DNA of 64,000 bases from Tiliqua scincoides (lineage: Eukaryota; Chordata; Lepidosauria; Squamata; Scincidae): positions 6,665,408 through 6,729,407 of the forward strand of contig NC_089825.1 of the NCBI RefSeq assembly GCF_035046505.1, read 5' to 3'. Made by a program: the position numbers and the translations under genes. The notes beneath the pieces are model-generated. The model searched no databases, had not been told where the DNA came from, and was given only the letters and a program-made list of their open reading frames with translations. Shown here piece by piece: positions 1-12,329 of this stretch; positions within the stretch are counted from its first letter, which is position 1, and each line of letters begins with the position of its first letter.

Positions 1-1036
1 GTATAGACAAAGGGCTTGTATAGATGCTAAAGTGTATTACAGTGTAAGCCTTGCATGTTTATTCAGAAGTAAGTCACATTCTGTCCAATGAAGCTTACTC
101 CCAGGAAAGCGTGCCTAGGGTTGCTGTCTTAAACCCATTTTTGCCCAGCCCACAGGTGTACCCATTTGGTCCCTGTTGCATATATGCAACGTTGGACAGA
201 AACAGCTTAAGGAGTGAAAAGTATTTGTCAAACAGAAGTTATTGTTTGTGTTACCAAAGACTATGAAGGAAAGTTTGTTCACCTTGCAGCATCCAACCAC
301 CCTGTACTGGGCTGGGATAGTAGTAGCCATGGGAGACTTTATCCTTCACACAGACTATCCTTCTCCTGAAATGATCTCAGCACTGAGGTTTCTATTATCC
401 GTTTCACAGAATGGACATAATTCAGATGGAGAATCTTTACTGACATTTCATGAACATCTATACGTTTATGAGATACTACTCAGAAAAGACATAATTTCAC
501 AGGGTCCTTATTTAAGCAATAATTTTCTATGCAAAATATTGGAGGATAAATATGGTACCTAATATAGATGATGGGGGGGGGGAAATTGCATGAGTCGGTA
601 TATGCAGTTTTGACCAGATTAACTGCATATGTTAAAACAAAGGCTGGGAAAAAATTATTTTATGGGGAAATGGTTTTGTTTTTTTTAAACTAAGTACTGG
701 GAAGATATTATTTATTGGAGCTATTAATAACATACTTGTGTTTGATGCATTGTAAAATGATAAGGATATAATAAAAATTATTGGGGGAAAAAGGATTTTT
801 AATTTTTGTTGCATTCTCTATGTCTTTCATTATGAAATGAAGGAAGACCCCTCTAGAGAAAAATTCTCAACAAGGGGATATAGAAGTCCCATGATGTTCT
901 CTGGAGTACACCGAGGATGAAATCTGTGCAAAGCAGCAGTAAGGACAAAGCAACTGGAATGTGCTTGCGGACAAAGATGCAAGAAGAATTATGTGGTGTG
1001 CTTGGCCTACCTGCCTTTAAAGGATGGGTCCAGACT
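1..1036. other. Intergenic, nothing recognised
   Basis: AT-rich DNA with a ten-base G run near 573-582. I see no exon, RNA gene or repeat I can name. Confidence 0.5.
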
Positions 1037-1207
1037 CAGTGGCGTAGCTAGAGCGGGGAGAAGCACTCAGTTTTGCAGGGAGCCTCACCATGGCAGCATC
1101 AGAGTCATTTTTGGTGGAGGGAGCAAAACGGAGGCATTCACCTCCATCTTGATCCTCTTCCCAAAATGGCTCCAAAGTGCTTTGCAGCCCCTCTAGCTAT
1201 GCTACTG
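1037..1207. mobile_element. Short hAT-type DNA transposon (CAGTGGCGTAGC family)
   Basis: Begins CAGTGGCGTAGCTAGAG and ends CTAGCTATGCTACTG, inverted termini shared with copies at 5797-6056 and 41129-41286. No coding capacity. Flanking 8-mers TCCAGACT and CTCAGTCT are not a clear duplication. Confidence 0.65.
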
Positions 1208-1324
1208 CTCAGTCTGATTCTTATTATCTTGGGGGGACCTTGGTTCTTAGCATAAAACAAAATAAATATTTAGAAAATTAAATGTCAATTTTTAAATGAC
1301 TTGGGAGGAGCTACAATTTGACTA

Positions 1325-1501
1325 AGGACCCAATCCTATCCAATTTTTCAGCATTGATGCAGCCATGCCAAAGGGGCATGTGCTACATCCTGTGGTGGTG
1401 GACAGATGTGGAAGCCTCCTCAAGATAAGGAAATGTTTGTTCTCTTACCTCGGGGCTGCATTGCTGCTACATTGGTGCTGGAAAGTTGAATAGGACTGAG
1501 T
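1325..1501. mobile_element. Short inverted-repeat DNA transposon (CCCAATCCTATCC family), copy 1
   Basis: About 175 bp. It starts GGACCCAATCCTATCC and ends GTTGAATAGGACTGAG; the ends are near reverse complements. The same unit recurs at five other places in the window. Non-coding. Confidence 0.7.
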
Positions 1502-2344
1502 CTTTAATATATTTGGTCAAATTTCTGAATTGACAGTGCATTCGCTTTGATGAAAAGTAGGCAAGCAAGTCATTCAATGGGGAAGGGAGAATGTCCCTTG
1601 AGTGTTTTTCAACCTGCAAATGTCTCTCTTCTTTAGGGAGACTTGATTCAATATCAAGCAGGAATTACTGGAGCATTCTCATGCAATGTTACACAAAAAT
1701 TGTTGTGCATGCATTCTGTAACTGCCATATGCTATGCACATTCATGAGTTCAAATGGTTCACAGAGCCTAATTTCTTGAGTTGGAATTCCAGGCTTGTGA
1801 CCATGCCTGATTCTATATACTTCTGTGCTATTTTACTGTGAGTTTAATATCTGGGAAAGCTGGAAAACCAATAAAAACCTTAAGGGAGCGGATGGGGGGG
1901 GAGAAGCAAGGAAGTAGTTATCACCAAGTTAACCTCAGTAACCAAATGTAAAATAAATGTGGGGAAAATGAATTATAATAACAAAGTGAAATGCTGCTAA
2001 ACAGTGTTGCTTTAAAATTTACATTTGCTACAACCTCCTCCAGCTTTTGTGTGCATTGCTGTGTTAAATGAGGTTTTGTATTCCACTGTGGGTTTTGGCA
2101 AGGGTTCATATGTTTGGTCTTAAGTCAACACCAGTTCCAGTTGAAGAGTTCTTGTCATTAAGCAGTATGCATTCAGAGGTCCAGGACACACTGAATGTGT
2201 TTGAAGCAAAGCTGATATATCCATTGATTCAGATCTGCACTCTGCACCAGGTAGTGAAGGGGGCCCAATCAATGCAAGAAAGCCACTGCCCTTCTTGTAA
2301 CTATTTCAAATGTTTCCGGCATCTTTTGCTTTTTGGCAAGCAAG

Positions 2345-2573
2345 ATGAAGGAAATGCCCTGCTTCTGCCTGATTTTGTCTCTCTTATGGGAACAGATGGT
2401 GAAGGCTTATAAATATATGAGTGGTATTTTTTTAGTGACTCATCCATCCAAGCTAGAAGCCTCAGAGTGTTCCAGGCAGCCAACCAAGATGGACATAAAC
2501 GTACTCGAAGAGCAATACAACTGCTTGAAACAGAAGCAAAAACTACAGACGCACATCATTGTATTTAAAACAG
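2345..2573 (+). CDS. C9orf152: C9orf152-like coding exon 1
   Basis: Encodes residues 1-76 plus the first base of codon 77. It ends at a strong donor, CAG|GTATGT. The conserved helix-like block LEEQYNCLKQKQKLQTH sits at its 3' end. The 5' UTR boundary cannot be seen. Confidence 0.7.
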
Positions 2574-5500
2574 GTATGTTTAAGACTTGTCAAACTTTAA
2601 AGATCAGGGGTTCACAAAATGCTTGCAAATTGGCCTGATATTAAAACAGTGAGTTCACAGCTGAAAAGAAAATACAAACTAGTTGCTCATTTTTATTGCA
2701 GCAGACACAGCTTCTGTTACTTTTTAATCACAAGAACTTTGAATTTGCTGCAACAGACTAACCACAGCTATTCCCCTGGAATTGTTTTCATGTAATTGTG
2801 TACTGTTTTAAGAGTTAACAAACCAGAAAGCCAAGCATTATTTCATGATGGTGGGGGATTAATGTCTTTTAAGTGAGAAGTGTTCTCTAATGTACAGATA
2901 AAGTGTGGGTCTTGTCATTGTACACTCCAGCTGCAATCCGGATAAAACTACACAACCTATAGTAGGATCAACTAAACTATCACAACTAGTGAGCAAGACT
3001 TTGAGTTGTTCAGAACTCTTCTTCAGGCAGAACATTAAACAAAAAAGCAATTGAGGGAGGGGGGAAAGGCTAGGCATGGTGAAGGCGCGTCAAATGTAAA
3101 AGTCTACAGTTACTGAGATCCCTCACAAGCACCAAATGGAGGATAATCCTATTGATACAGCAGGTGTGACTAACTCTCTCTGGACTGTGGCCATTGTGTA
3201 CAAAGAATTCTTGTGTTAGTGACACATGCAAAAAAAGTAAGATTTTATCTTTTATTAAATTAACTGATCCTGGTAAAAAGAATTTAAGATTTCAGTTGAC
3301 CAGAAAGCTACTTTCGTGGCAGAAAGAGTTCTATGAAACTATGAGATCTCCAACACAGTTACCTAGGACTGGAGCAAATACTTTTGAACTCAGTAGGGCT
3401 TACTTTCAAGTAAACATGAATAGGAGGACCCATCATGCTCTTGTTTTTTTCCCATTAACAGGGGTTGATCCGAAACACATTACTTTGCTTACGTAGTATT
3501 CCTTAGAATACGTGCAGCATTTATTGTTAGTTGTATCTGCAGCATTTAAACTGTTTTAGGGTCAAACTAGACATGTTCATGTCAAGTGCGTGACATGTCC
3601 AAAGGGGGGGGTCAAAACTGCAGTGGGAGTAGAGGCCTTTAGTTCTTTGTCTCCCCCATAATTTTGATCCTGATCATGGTGCCCTACACATAATGTTTAG
3701 CTTTTTTACTTTCAGTGGAATGGGCTTTTTAAAAACTAAGCATAGAACATATGAAGGTCCACAATTGGGATCAAAACTGCAGCAGGAACAAATAATTAAA
3801 GTCCCTCTAGCCACACCCCCATTTCAGACACACCCCCATACTATTAATTAATACACACACACACAAAATCAGGCCACTTTCCATATTTAGGCACACACCT
3901 AGTTTGGCTCTAAGAGTACAATCCTATGCGTACCTCCTTAGGGATAAGCCCCAGAGACCAGTGGGATTTACTTCTGAGTAAATGTGCATAGAATCAGGCT
4001 ATTACTGACATTTCAGATTTCCCTAAATAGTCTACGTTCTGCTGCCTTTTAAAAAAAACTGGAAAAATGGGATTATACCTAATTAAAATATGCTACAAAC
4101 AAAAATAAAGTGCTGTAATAACTTGGCTCCTGGCTATGGTTCACCTTGACGTTTGACTGAATGTTACTGTGAAAGGCACCCCTGTGAAAACAGAACACAT
4201 TGCTCTGGCAGATTCTAAATTTTAATGTGTAACTAGGAGAGAATGTGTTGCTTGGGAGTACTGGTTATCAGATTATGTCATCATAAGCCTTCCTAACCTT
4301 CAAGCCTTCTAAAGTATAATGATGGGACAGCTCCTAGACCATTTAAGCAGTTTAAAGGGAGAGATAGCCATTCTTCACAAGCCCATATTGTAATGTGAAG
4401 CCCTGGGGGGGGGGGGGAGAAAAACACCTTGGGAAACAAAAGGACCACAGATAAGAGCCATAGTGCCAGAGCTGAGCTTTAGGCAGCCATTGAGTGCAGG
4501 GGTCAGAACTTAGGGTGTCAAGCCAGGCCCATGCCAAGAGTCAGGAAGTCCCCTCCTGGCCAGGAAGGCTCAATAGCCCTTCTTGTTAAGGAGAGCCAGT
4601 GGGCAGCCTACTTACTGAAGGAGGTGATCTAATACCTGGGAACCTCAACCATTCAGAGCAGAGACTTTAACATTTTTCTGTCTTTCTTTTGGTCTTTGCC
4701 TCTTGTGATGCCATTTTCTGCTTCTGAAGACATATAAACAGAGGGTCATTCTTAAGGTGCAAAAAAAGGCCCAAACTATATACAACTTTATAAAGTAGCA
4801 GCCACCACTCTGAATTGCACCCAGGAACAGAAGGGACACCAGGATAGATCTTATAAATTGGGGATGATGTTCTCCCCTTATGTGGCCCCCATTAGCAACC
4901 TGGCTGCAACATCCTTGAAACATTTGCCATTTCCACATTTGTTTTGAAGTGCGGCCCCACACAGAGCATGTTCCAACAATCCAATGAAGATGCACCCAAA
5001 GAATGGACAGTGGGGTTCAGATCAACCAGCAAACGCTGTACAAGGGTGTTCCTGGCCACATTGCCACTCTAAGAGCAGGACTGGAACAAGGGGTAGGGCC
5101 ACGCTGTATGCTTCCCCTTTCAGAGGAAGGGCTGCCCCATCAAGAAGAAGCTGGAAGCCCTGGCAGCAGTTTGCTCCAACATAAGGAAGCCTCTCTTATC
5201 CTTTGGAAAACAACTTTAATTCTTGAAGTGGAAGATGGGTATATTTGGTAATTGCTACAGGATGTACAAGCACTTATTATCATAGCTCATCATTAAATTT
5301 TTAAATATATACCCTGCCTTTCTCAAAAGGTTCAAGGCATATTAATTACAACAAAGCAAGTTAAAGAGAAAAACAAACAACAATGATTCAGTTTATAAGT
5401 ATAGCAAAATAATATAACAAATACAGCAGGAATTTCTGCTTTCTTACAAAATGGGAGGCATAGAACGAATGAAACCAGAGTGGCCATCTATCCTCTTTTC

Positions 5501-8000
5501 TATTTTAGCAGATAACTCACCATTCAAGTCTGCTTCCTGTCCTCCACCCTGCCCCACTGACCTGACTGCAAAGGAAAATAGCTCAGAACACCTAGGATGA
5601 AAATGCTTACACTGACTGGAGATTTCCATCAAAGGCAGAAAGAAGGCTGCTCCAAGAGTTTCCTTTTACTACACAGATCTGATGTTGCCCCATGCCCCTG
5701 TGAGATTCAGGCTGGTGTTGCATGCTCCAAGCCTAATTTTAGTGGGAACAGATGAAGCCCTAGGATCAAAGAGAGAGAGAGAGAGAAAGTGGCAGGCAGT
5801 GACATAGCTAGAGGGGGTGCAAAGCACTAAGTTTGGGAGCCTCACTGCGGTGTGCAAGCAGTCCTCCCCCTTGGAGCCATTCCGGGCAGTAGGAGCAAAA
5901 TTGAGGTGAATGCCAGAGAAGACCCAGAGAAGAGGCAAATGCCTCTGTTTTGCTCCAACCGGCCGGTATGGCTCTGAAGGGGAGGGACCGCTTGCACACC
6001 ACAGTGGGGCTCCCTGCAAAACTTAGGGTTTTGCACCCCCTCTAGCTACACCACTGGTAGCAGGTAGGATGTCACTGTAGTAAGGAAGACAGGAGAAAGC
6101 TCAGTATGGGAAGTACATGGAAGATAAGCAGGGCCATTTCAGTGCCTGAGATGAAAAATCCAAATGGTAATAACCCTCTTTCAATAATTAACATTATGTA
6201 CAAATTACTAAGACATTCTCCTAAGAAGTAATACTCAATGAAATGAAGGGGAGCCACACAGGAGCAGTTGTGCTATTGCATCGCTCCGTTCATTTTAGTG
6301 AGGCCTGCACAGGTGAACTTCCCACAGCATTGGTCCCCAAAGGTCAGCTCTCCCGTCTCCTAATCTACCATGCATAATAAAATGAGTGGTAGAAATAAAC
6401 AATCTGCTATCTGACCTTGCCTCACGGTAGATTTGCCTCAAGAGAGGAAAAGTGGAGAGGGAAAGCAACAGGCTGTCTCATTTTTCTTAATGTCCAGATA
6501 ATACAATGGCATGAAATGACAGCCAGTAAATTTTACCACAGTGCTAGAGCAAATATATGCTCATATTTGAGCCAAATACAATGATAAAAGGATATATCCA
6601 CAATATCTCAGTTATTATTTTGTTTGACCAGTTTGTTCCAGACTCGCAATTTCTCTTGAATAAAAAGCTATGGGTAAATGTTGAGGAAGTAACAATAGTC
6701 TCCTTTCTTGCAATATGTTTGCTATGTGCTGCGACAGATGTCTGCCTACCAATGAGATAATGTGTTTACTCCTTCTGGAATTTGTCCCAGAAAACAAAGG
6801 CTAACCCAATGGATAAAACTGAAGTTAGCAGAAAGGTGAAAGAAAGAGACATGAACAGAGTAGTTGATCAGAGGTATTTTTCATACATATTTTTCTGCTT
6901 GAGACTGCAGGGGTAATGAAGCTTTTCAAGGTAATATAGATCAGATTTGGAAATTATTCCCCCCCCCCCCCCGGTGAAATCCCAACTTGGATTAGGTAAA
7001 ATTTCCCCACTGCAAAGCTTTTTGAAGAGGCCTTTTCTGACAACTGCTGTTTCATTGTCCAATTAGGGCACAGGTGAGAGATGATCTTGGAACCATCTGG
7101 AACACATTCTTAAACATTATGTACTACTGTATATCCTTTCTGACCCATCTGTGCTTTGCCTCCTACCTCTCAGAGAGTTCAGGAAGGAAATATTATCTTT
7201 TGGGGTCTAAAGAGGAAACACTATCTAGCAAAGAGGCTGGCTCGCCCAATCCTACACTTATTTTATGAATGTAGATTCATTTCTGATACATATAAAGTGG
7301 ATAGCTTTCTCTCTTTTTTTCCTCTGGTTTTTGCCACATCAGATTTTTGCTGTTGTTGTTTTCTCAGAATTAAGCATCTTGCTCCTTTTCATCATAATCT
7401 CATTAAACATGCATTTTTGCTAATAGTAATAATATGGAAACACACATTATCTTCACAGATGATGCTGAGACAGTTCCTGGGGAATCCATGATCAACGCAG
7501 TACTAATTAACAAGAAATTCAGGAAAGGAAAAGCATTGAAAGAACATATTCCCACCAGAGAGGTCAACCCTGAATTGCCCTGCGGCCGAAATGTACAAGA
7601 GAGTTCACCATGGCACATACATTTAGGAATCCACCGTCTGGTTCAAGGAGAGCACCTGAAAACACCCTGTGATGTTGGCCGAAACAATAATGAAGAGATT
7701 AGCAATGACAGCAAAAAGCTCCTTGAGGAGGAGAGTGTGATATCACATGGAGAATTATTAACAGGAAGTGAACAATCCATTGAGCTACTCGGCAAACAGG
7801 GAAATTCAAGCCCTGTTGAAAAGACTGGCAGTTCCAGTTCTTCTTTGACATCAGTCACTTCACTTGTTTGGACACGCTCACCAATTTCAGCCTCCAGATT
7901 TGCACCTTCAGCCAGCAAGCTACCCTATTATCCTTTCCCTCAGAAAAAAACTCCCAGGATTTCTGAAGCTGCGAGAAAACTTGGATTATATGTTTCATAG
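2345..8000 (+). CDS. C9orf152: C9orf152-like protein, two coding exons, complete
   Basis: Coding exons are 2345-2573 and 7459-8000, joined in phase (a G ends exon 1, AT begins exon 2), giving 256 residues and a TAG stop. The donor reads CAG|GTATGT and the acceptor CTTCACAG. From memory of the human C9orf152 protein (about 239 residues, function unknown), four blocks correspond: an N-terminal MKEMPCFC-like start (residues 1-8), an LEEQYNCLKQKQKLQTH block (54-70), ESMINAVLIN (85-94), SPWHIHLGIHRLVQ (126-139), and a C-terminal block YYPFPQKKTPRISEAARK (233-250) followed by LGLYVS. No signal peptide, membrane segment or known domain is evident; the middle is Ser-rich and low in complexity. The start ATG at 2345 is chosen because it gives the matching N-terminus; a second ATG lies at residue 49. 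The symbol rests on recalled similarity; orthology versus paralogy is open, because the human gene is on chromosome 9, not beside NUB1. Confidence 0.75.
3919..3997. repeat. Short palindromic repeat (CAATCCTAT...GGGACTTACTTCTGAGTA family)
   Basis: Starts ACAATCCTATGCG and ends GTGCATAGAATCAG, with a middle GGGATTTACTTCTGAGTAAA. Related pieces occur at 12036-12126, 20930-21006, 33263-33298 and 59333-59405. The family class is uncertain. Confidence 0.5.
5797..6056. mobile_element. hAT-type short DNA transposon (CAGTGGCGTAGC family)
   Basis: A 260-bp fold-back element whose left arm (AGCTAGAGGGGGTGCAAAGC) is repeated inverted at the right (ACCCCCTCTAGCTAC). Flanks GTGGCAGG and GTAGCAGG match at 7 of 8 positions, the hAT target-duplication length. 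Confidence 0.8.
7459..8000 (+). CDS. C9orf152: C9orf152-like coding exon 2 (C-terminal)
   Basis: Acceptor TATCTTCACAG precedes position 7459. The exon encodes residues 77-256 and ends in TAG at 7998-8000. It carries ESMINAVLIN, SPWHIHLGIHRLVQ and the C-terminal YYPFPQKKTPRIS block, the strongest match to C9orf152. The frame is open without any change. Confidence 0.78.
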
Positions 8001-8940
8001 AGAACTTTTCCATATGGTGAAGAGTCTGCTCACACAGCCATTTTCCCCTACATGTGAGCAACTACATGTTCCAGCCATTTACATGCCTTAATTGCATGGG
8101 AATACAGTAGAACTTTCCAGTTGCTGTGTTCACAGGAACTGCTGTGGCTTACACCTGGGAACGGCCTTGTCAGGGTTGGCACAAGACCTGGCTCTTGAGC
8201 TAGCAAGCCAAATGCTGCCCCCCCTTACCTGGTGATGTGACGTCTTCTGTTCCTCTAACTCCGTGGATTGGATAAAGAGGAAGGAGCTGTAGCCCACCAG
8301 TCTCCACTCCTACACACTTCCTCTTCTGATCCATCTCCCTTTTCCTTTTCCAACCCTGGGAGTGGGAGGAAGAAGAAGAGTAGTGGAGGTGAGTGGCTAA
8401 ATGGAGGTGACCAACTGATCTGGCCTGATGGATAGGCCAGCTATGACCCCACCACACCAATGCTTTCCCAGATGTGGCATGAGGGAAATGGGAGTTATAA
8501 TCAGGAAAATGGGAGGGCCCAATAATCCCCACACATCCTCCCAAAGGCTGCAGAGATTACCTATCCCTGGATGATTTTGCTAATTAGCTTGGAGCCTCTG
8601 AAATGCTATCACCCCAGACAATTTCCTCTACTGCTTTTTGGGTTGAGGTGGCTCTGCAATAGGATAAACCCACTGTAATATTTTGCTAAATAATTTTGAT
8701 TTGCCTGTTCACAGTGATTGTTTGAAATCTGTTTGGGCTAATCTGGGTCCAGACTAATAGAAAATATATATTTTGAAGGTTTATTGTGCAGAAAGCTCTT
8801 GCGTTTCAAATGAGCAACATCAAGAGAATGCTGGACTAGATGTAACTTTGATGGGGGCCAATTTGGCAATTCTTAGGTTTTTATTAATTTAGAATACCTG
8901 AATCAGACAAACAATTTTGGGTCACACAAAATGTGTGATG

Positions 8941-9121
8941 TAGGCCCAAATCCTAACCCACTTTCCAGCACTTGCATAGCTGTGCCAATGGGATGTGTTC
9001 TGCATCCTGCAGTTGAGGGACACTCATGGAGGCCATGTCAAAGCAAGGGAATGTTTGTTTCCTTACCTAGAAGCTGCATTGCCCTTATGTTGGTGCTGGA
9101 ACATGGGTTAGGATAGTGCCC
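8941..9121. mobile_element. CCCAATCCTATCC-family short DNA transposon, copy 2
   Basis: Ends TAGGCCCAAATCCTAACCCA and TGGGTTAGGATAGTGCCCA are inverted. Interior has the shared block CTGCATCCTGCAG and the TTGTTTCCTTACCT segment. Confidence 0.7.
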
Positions 9122-9351
9122 ATAGTTGTTCACAGTTATTTTAAGTAGTGCTACAACCTTTTCTACAAACTACTGATTTTTAAGTACCAGAATTTGATTG
9201 TTCATTCAAAGCAATGAAAATACCTCTCACAAGGATCAACATTTCCAAAATGTGTTTAACTAGTGGCTGAATTGAACTGAACCAGACTTTGGCTTACATA
9301 ATTTAATTAGCAGTCTATAGTGGCAATATACTGTTTACTCCCAGTTTTAGA

Positions 9352-9457
9352 ATCATAGAGTTAGAAGGAACCTACAAGTTCATCTAGTTCAACCCCCTGC
9401 CTGTAGCAGGAAATCCTCCAAGAACATCTCCAGCAGGTGCCTGTCGAACTTCTGAAT
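9352..9457 (-). mobile_element. CR1 LINE 3'-end fragment
   Basis: Contains AGAATCATAGAGTTAGAAGG and TCATCTAGTTCAACCCCCTG, the common CR1 3' UTR signature in sauropsids, in antisense. A different subfamily from the other CR1 copies here. Confidence 0.7.
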
Positions 9458-10198
9458 AGAATAATATCAACAAAGATTGACTGATAATATTTAATATTTA
9501 ATTGAAATAATTGATTTATGATTTTATGAAATTTATAAAATCAGTGAATGAATCCTTCAGATGACACTCCTTTTACTGTTATTCCTAGGATTAAATATAA
9601 TGTAAATATCTACAGTAAATATCTTTTTCAACAGCATTTTCTTAGCTGCAGGTCAGAAAATTCACCTGCTCTTCTTTACTACGAAATAAATCAGTAACAT
9701 GTAACATGTTTTCCAGTTATTTTCAGTTATAAAAAAACAAAGAAAATATTGCTTTTTTAAAAACACTGCAACCTATTTTGTAATTTTGGGGTTTTGTGTG
9801 ATCTGTTCAGACAGTGCTTCTGCTGTTTTTTTGATAGATCCTCCTTTTTCTTTTTACCATGCACAACAGACCACACATTCTTTCAATATGTGGCTTGATC
9901 CTGCAAGTCCCACCCCCTTCTTACAAACCACATGTGTGGAGGTTTGTACCAGGTCTGGAATAACAGTGGGGAGATAGAGGGTGCTATAACACTTTGCCCC
10001 CCCCCACTATGTTTTGTTCTGCATCACACACACCACATATGTTGTTTTTACTGGTGCCAGTGGAATATCATAGTTGTTGCACCTGTGACAAAAAATAGAC
10101 AAAAAAAGCATCATGCAAGGGAGTAACCACTGCATGTTTTTAATGTGCTTCCACTTCAGATGTTACATGCTCACTTGATTAGATAACACACATGACAA

Positions 10199-10518
10199 CT
10201 TACACAGGCCTACAAAACTGAGGGTCAGAAAAGTTTTTCCCAAACTTTATGGTGGTTTGATATGAATTTGGGGTGCCAATTCCAAAAATGGTGTTTTGTC
10301 CTATCACGTCTAGTTTTGGAGATATAGTATAGCCTCATTAGTGAATAGTTCAAGCGGCTTCCTCATGAGGAAGCTGCTTGAACCATTCACTAAAGAGGCT
10401 ATGCCGTGTCTCCAAAACTAGACGTGATAGGGCAAAACGGATGCCATATTTGGAATCGGCACCCCAAATATACCCAGGAATTGGTGTAAGGAAGCAAAAT
10501 GTATGTTGGCCTGTGTAA
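10199..10518. mobile_element. Long palindromic (fold-back) element, copy 1
   Basis: Near-complete inverted repeat of about 320 bp centred on CTTCCTCA|TGAGGAAG at 10365/10366. Matching arm segments include TATCACGTCTAGTTTTGGAG against CTCCAAAACTAGACGTGATA, and TTACACAGGCC against GGCCTGTGTAA at the outer ends. A second copy at 50740-51185 shows it is a repeat family. No transposase. Confidence 0.75.
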
Positions 10519-12035
10519 TCTCTGGAGGTTAACCAGTTGTAATAATGTCTGTACTGGCCCCAAGATTTGCAAGAGGTCGTTGTAGGATCTGCACTGCATC
10601 CTACAATCTGTTTTGTAATTTGTTGGGGGCTATACAAAACCATACCTACTCTACACAACTTCATACACCTATTTCAAGGTTTATTATTAGGCCATCAGCA
10701 TATTATGGAACACAGCATTTTACAGAGTAAACATATCCAAAGCCATTCCTCATCTTAGGAGCTCACGTGGGGCATAAGTGCTTCTGGCGCTTCTGGGTCG
10801 CTTACAGGGAAAAGGAGGACATTTAAGTTCTTTTCCAGGACGTGAGGCTAAAAAAAAGGACATGTCTTGGAAAAAGAGATTGCTTGGAAAGGGGGTGCCC
10901 CCCGCTGTAGTCACAGAACTGCCCCTGCTGGGTGCTGGCATTGTCCCTCTCTCAACGTGTCAGAGGGCCCACTTACCTGACCTGAGAAGCCATCAGTTGC
11001 CGGTATGAGAGGTTTATAAGGTACCCACTTCCTCCTGAGGAACAGCTTCCCTGGGCCACTCAGAGCGATACAGAGATCGAGCCCTCGGCCTCCTCACCAC
11101 ACTGGCTGAAGTGTGGTGAACTGCATCTTGGCTTCTCGGCATGTGTGGTGTGCTCTGCCAGGTCTCTGGTTGCCAAGGAGCCTGTATAACAAGCCTCCAG
11201 GGCAGGGCCTCTGAGAGGAATTTTATCAGGGGTTACGAAGTTTATTTTGGGCCCCTTTGCAAAGGGGGAGGAATGAAACAGAATGGGGGAGGGTGGTGAC
11301 AGGCGACCAGAATGGGGGGGGGGGGCAAAACAGGGTGGAGACAGCTGGAAAAGTCTTTGTAGCCCAGGTCTACCCATCCTTGTGGCATCAGCAGTGAGAT
11401 ACAGTCATACAGAAAAGCAAACACACTCCTAAATCTCTCTCAAATATTTTAAATGTAGAAAACCATGCAGAAAATGAGCATCATCATTTTTAGGCTCACA
11501 CTAGAATGGAAAGTGTCCTGTCCTGCACCAAAACTTGCTTCTGCAGCAGCTGTAGCCCCTCAGTGGTATCCCTGAGCTCTTATCCATTCCTTCAAGGTAA
11601 GCAGATTCACAAGCTGAAGAGCTACTGTAGTGGGCCAGTTTCTTCCCAGGTCTGACACTGTGTTAAGGAGTGTCTCATGTCTGCATTCCTTGGCCCAGCA
11701 TATACGGCTTGCCAGTAGCTGCAACCACATGCTTGTGGCAGTGTCCCCAGCATACTGTGTGGGTAACAAGTCTGAGTAGAGAGGAAAATGTCAGATCCCA
11801 GGAACTTTCTGGGTCCCTCCTGTGGCTCCTGGGCCCCCTTTACCCCCCTCTCCCAGGCCCTGCTCTGGGGAGGCATCAGCAGTTCTGGCCTTGGCAGGAC
11901 CTGACTGCAGCTTTCGGCGCTGTGTGGCAAACGAAGCCTTCCCCTTCACCTGATGTACTTCTGCGTCTCAGACATTGAGCCACAACAGGAAATCACAACA
12001 CATTTGTTTTTAAGAACTGCTGCTCTTGCTGCAGC

Positions 12036-12126
12036 AGATTCACAGTCCAATCCTATCCTCACTTACCTGGGAGTAAGCCCCATTGACTCTAACGGGACTT
12101 ACTTCCGAGTAGGCAGGCATCACATT
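12036..12126. repeat. Short palindromic repeat (CAATCCTAT...CTTACTTC family)
   Basis: Contains CAATCCTATCCTCACTTACC and GGACTTACTTCCGAGTAGGC with inverted ends. The same family lies at 3919 and 59333. Confidence 0.5.
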
Positions 12127-12173
12127 GGGCCGTCACATAGGCCAGTCTAGCTGCAGACTCGGACCCACTGGGG

Positions 12174-12289
12174 CAGTGTTTCTCAAACTGTGGGTCGGAA
12201 CCCATCAGGTGGGTCGCGAGCCAATTTCAGGTGGGTCCCCATTGATTTCAATATTTTATTTCTAATCTATTGGGCTTGAGAACCAACTG
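12174..12289. mobile_element. Deleted hAT-type element with intact target duplication, next to the NUB1 CpG island
   Basis: Starts CAGTGTTTCTCAAACTGTGG and ends GCTTGAGAACCAACTG. Flanked by perfect 8-bp repeats CACTGGGG at 12166-12173 and 12290-12297. It is a 116-bp deletion form of the element at 42635-42991. Confidence 0.8.
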
Positions 12290-12329
12290 CACTGGGGGGG
12301 GTCGCGAGCCAGTTTCAAGAGGGTTGGCT

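Larger units (their letters stand above)
8001..12035. other. Intergenic region between the C9orf152-like gene and NUB1
   Basis: Apart from the CR1 fragment, the short inverted-repeat transposon and the palindromic element listed separately, I see no exon. G and C homopolymers occur (for example 11316-11324). Confidence 0.5.
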
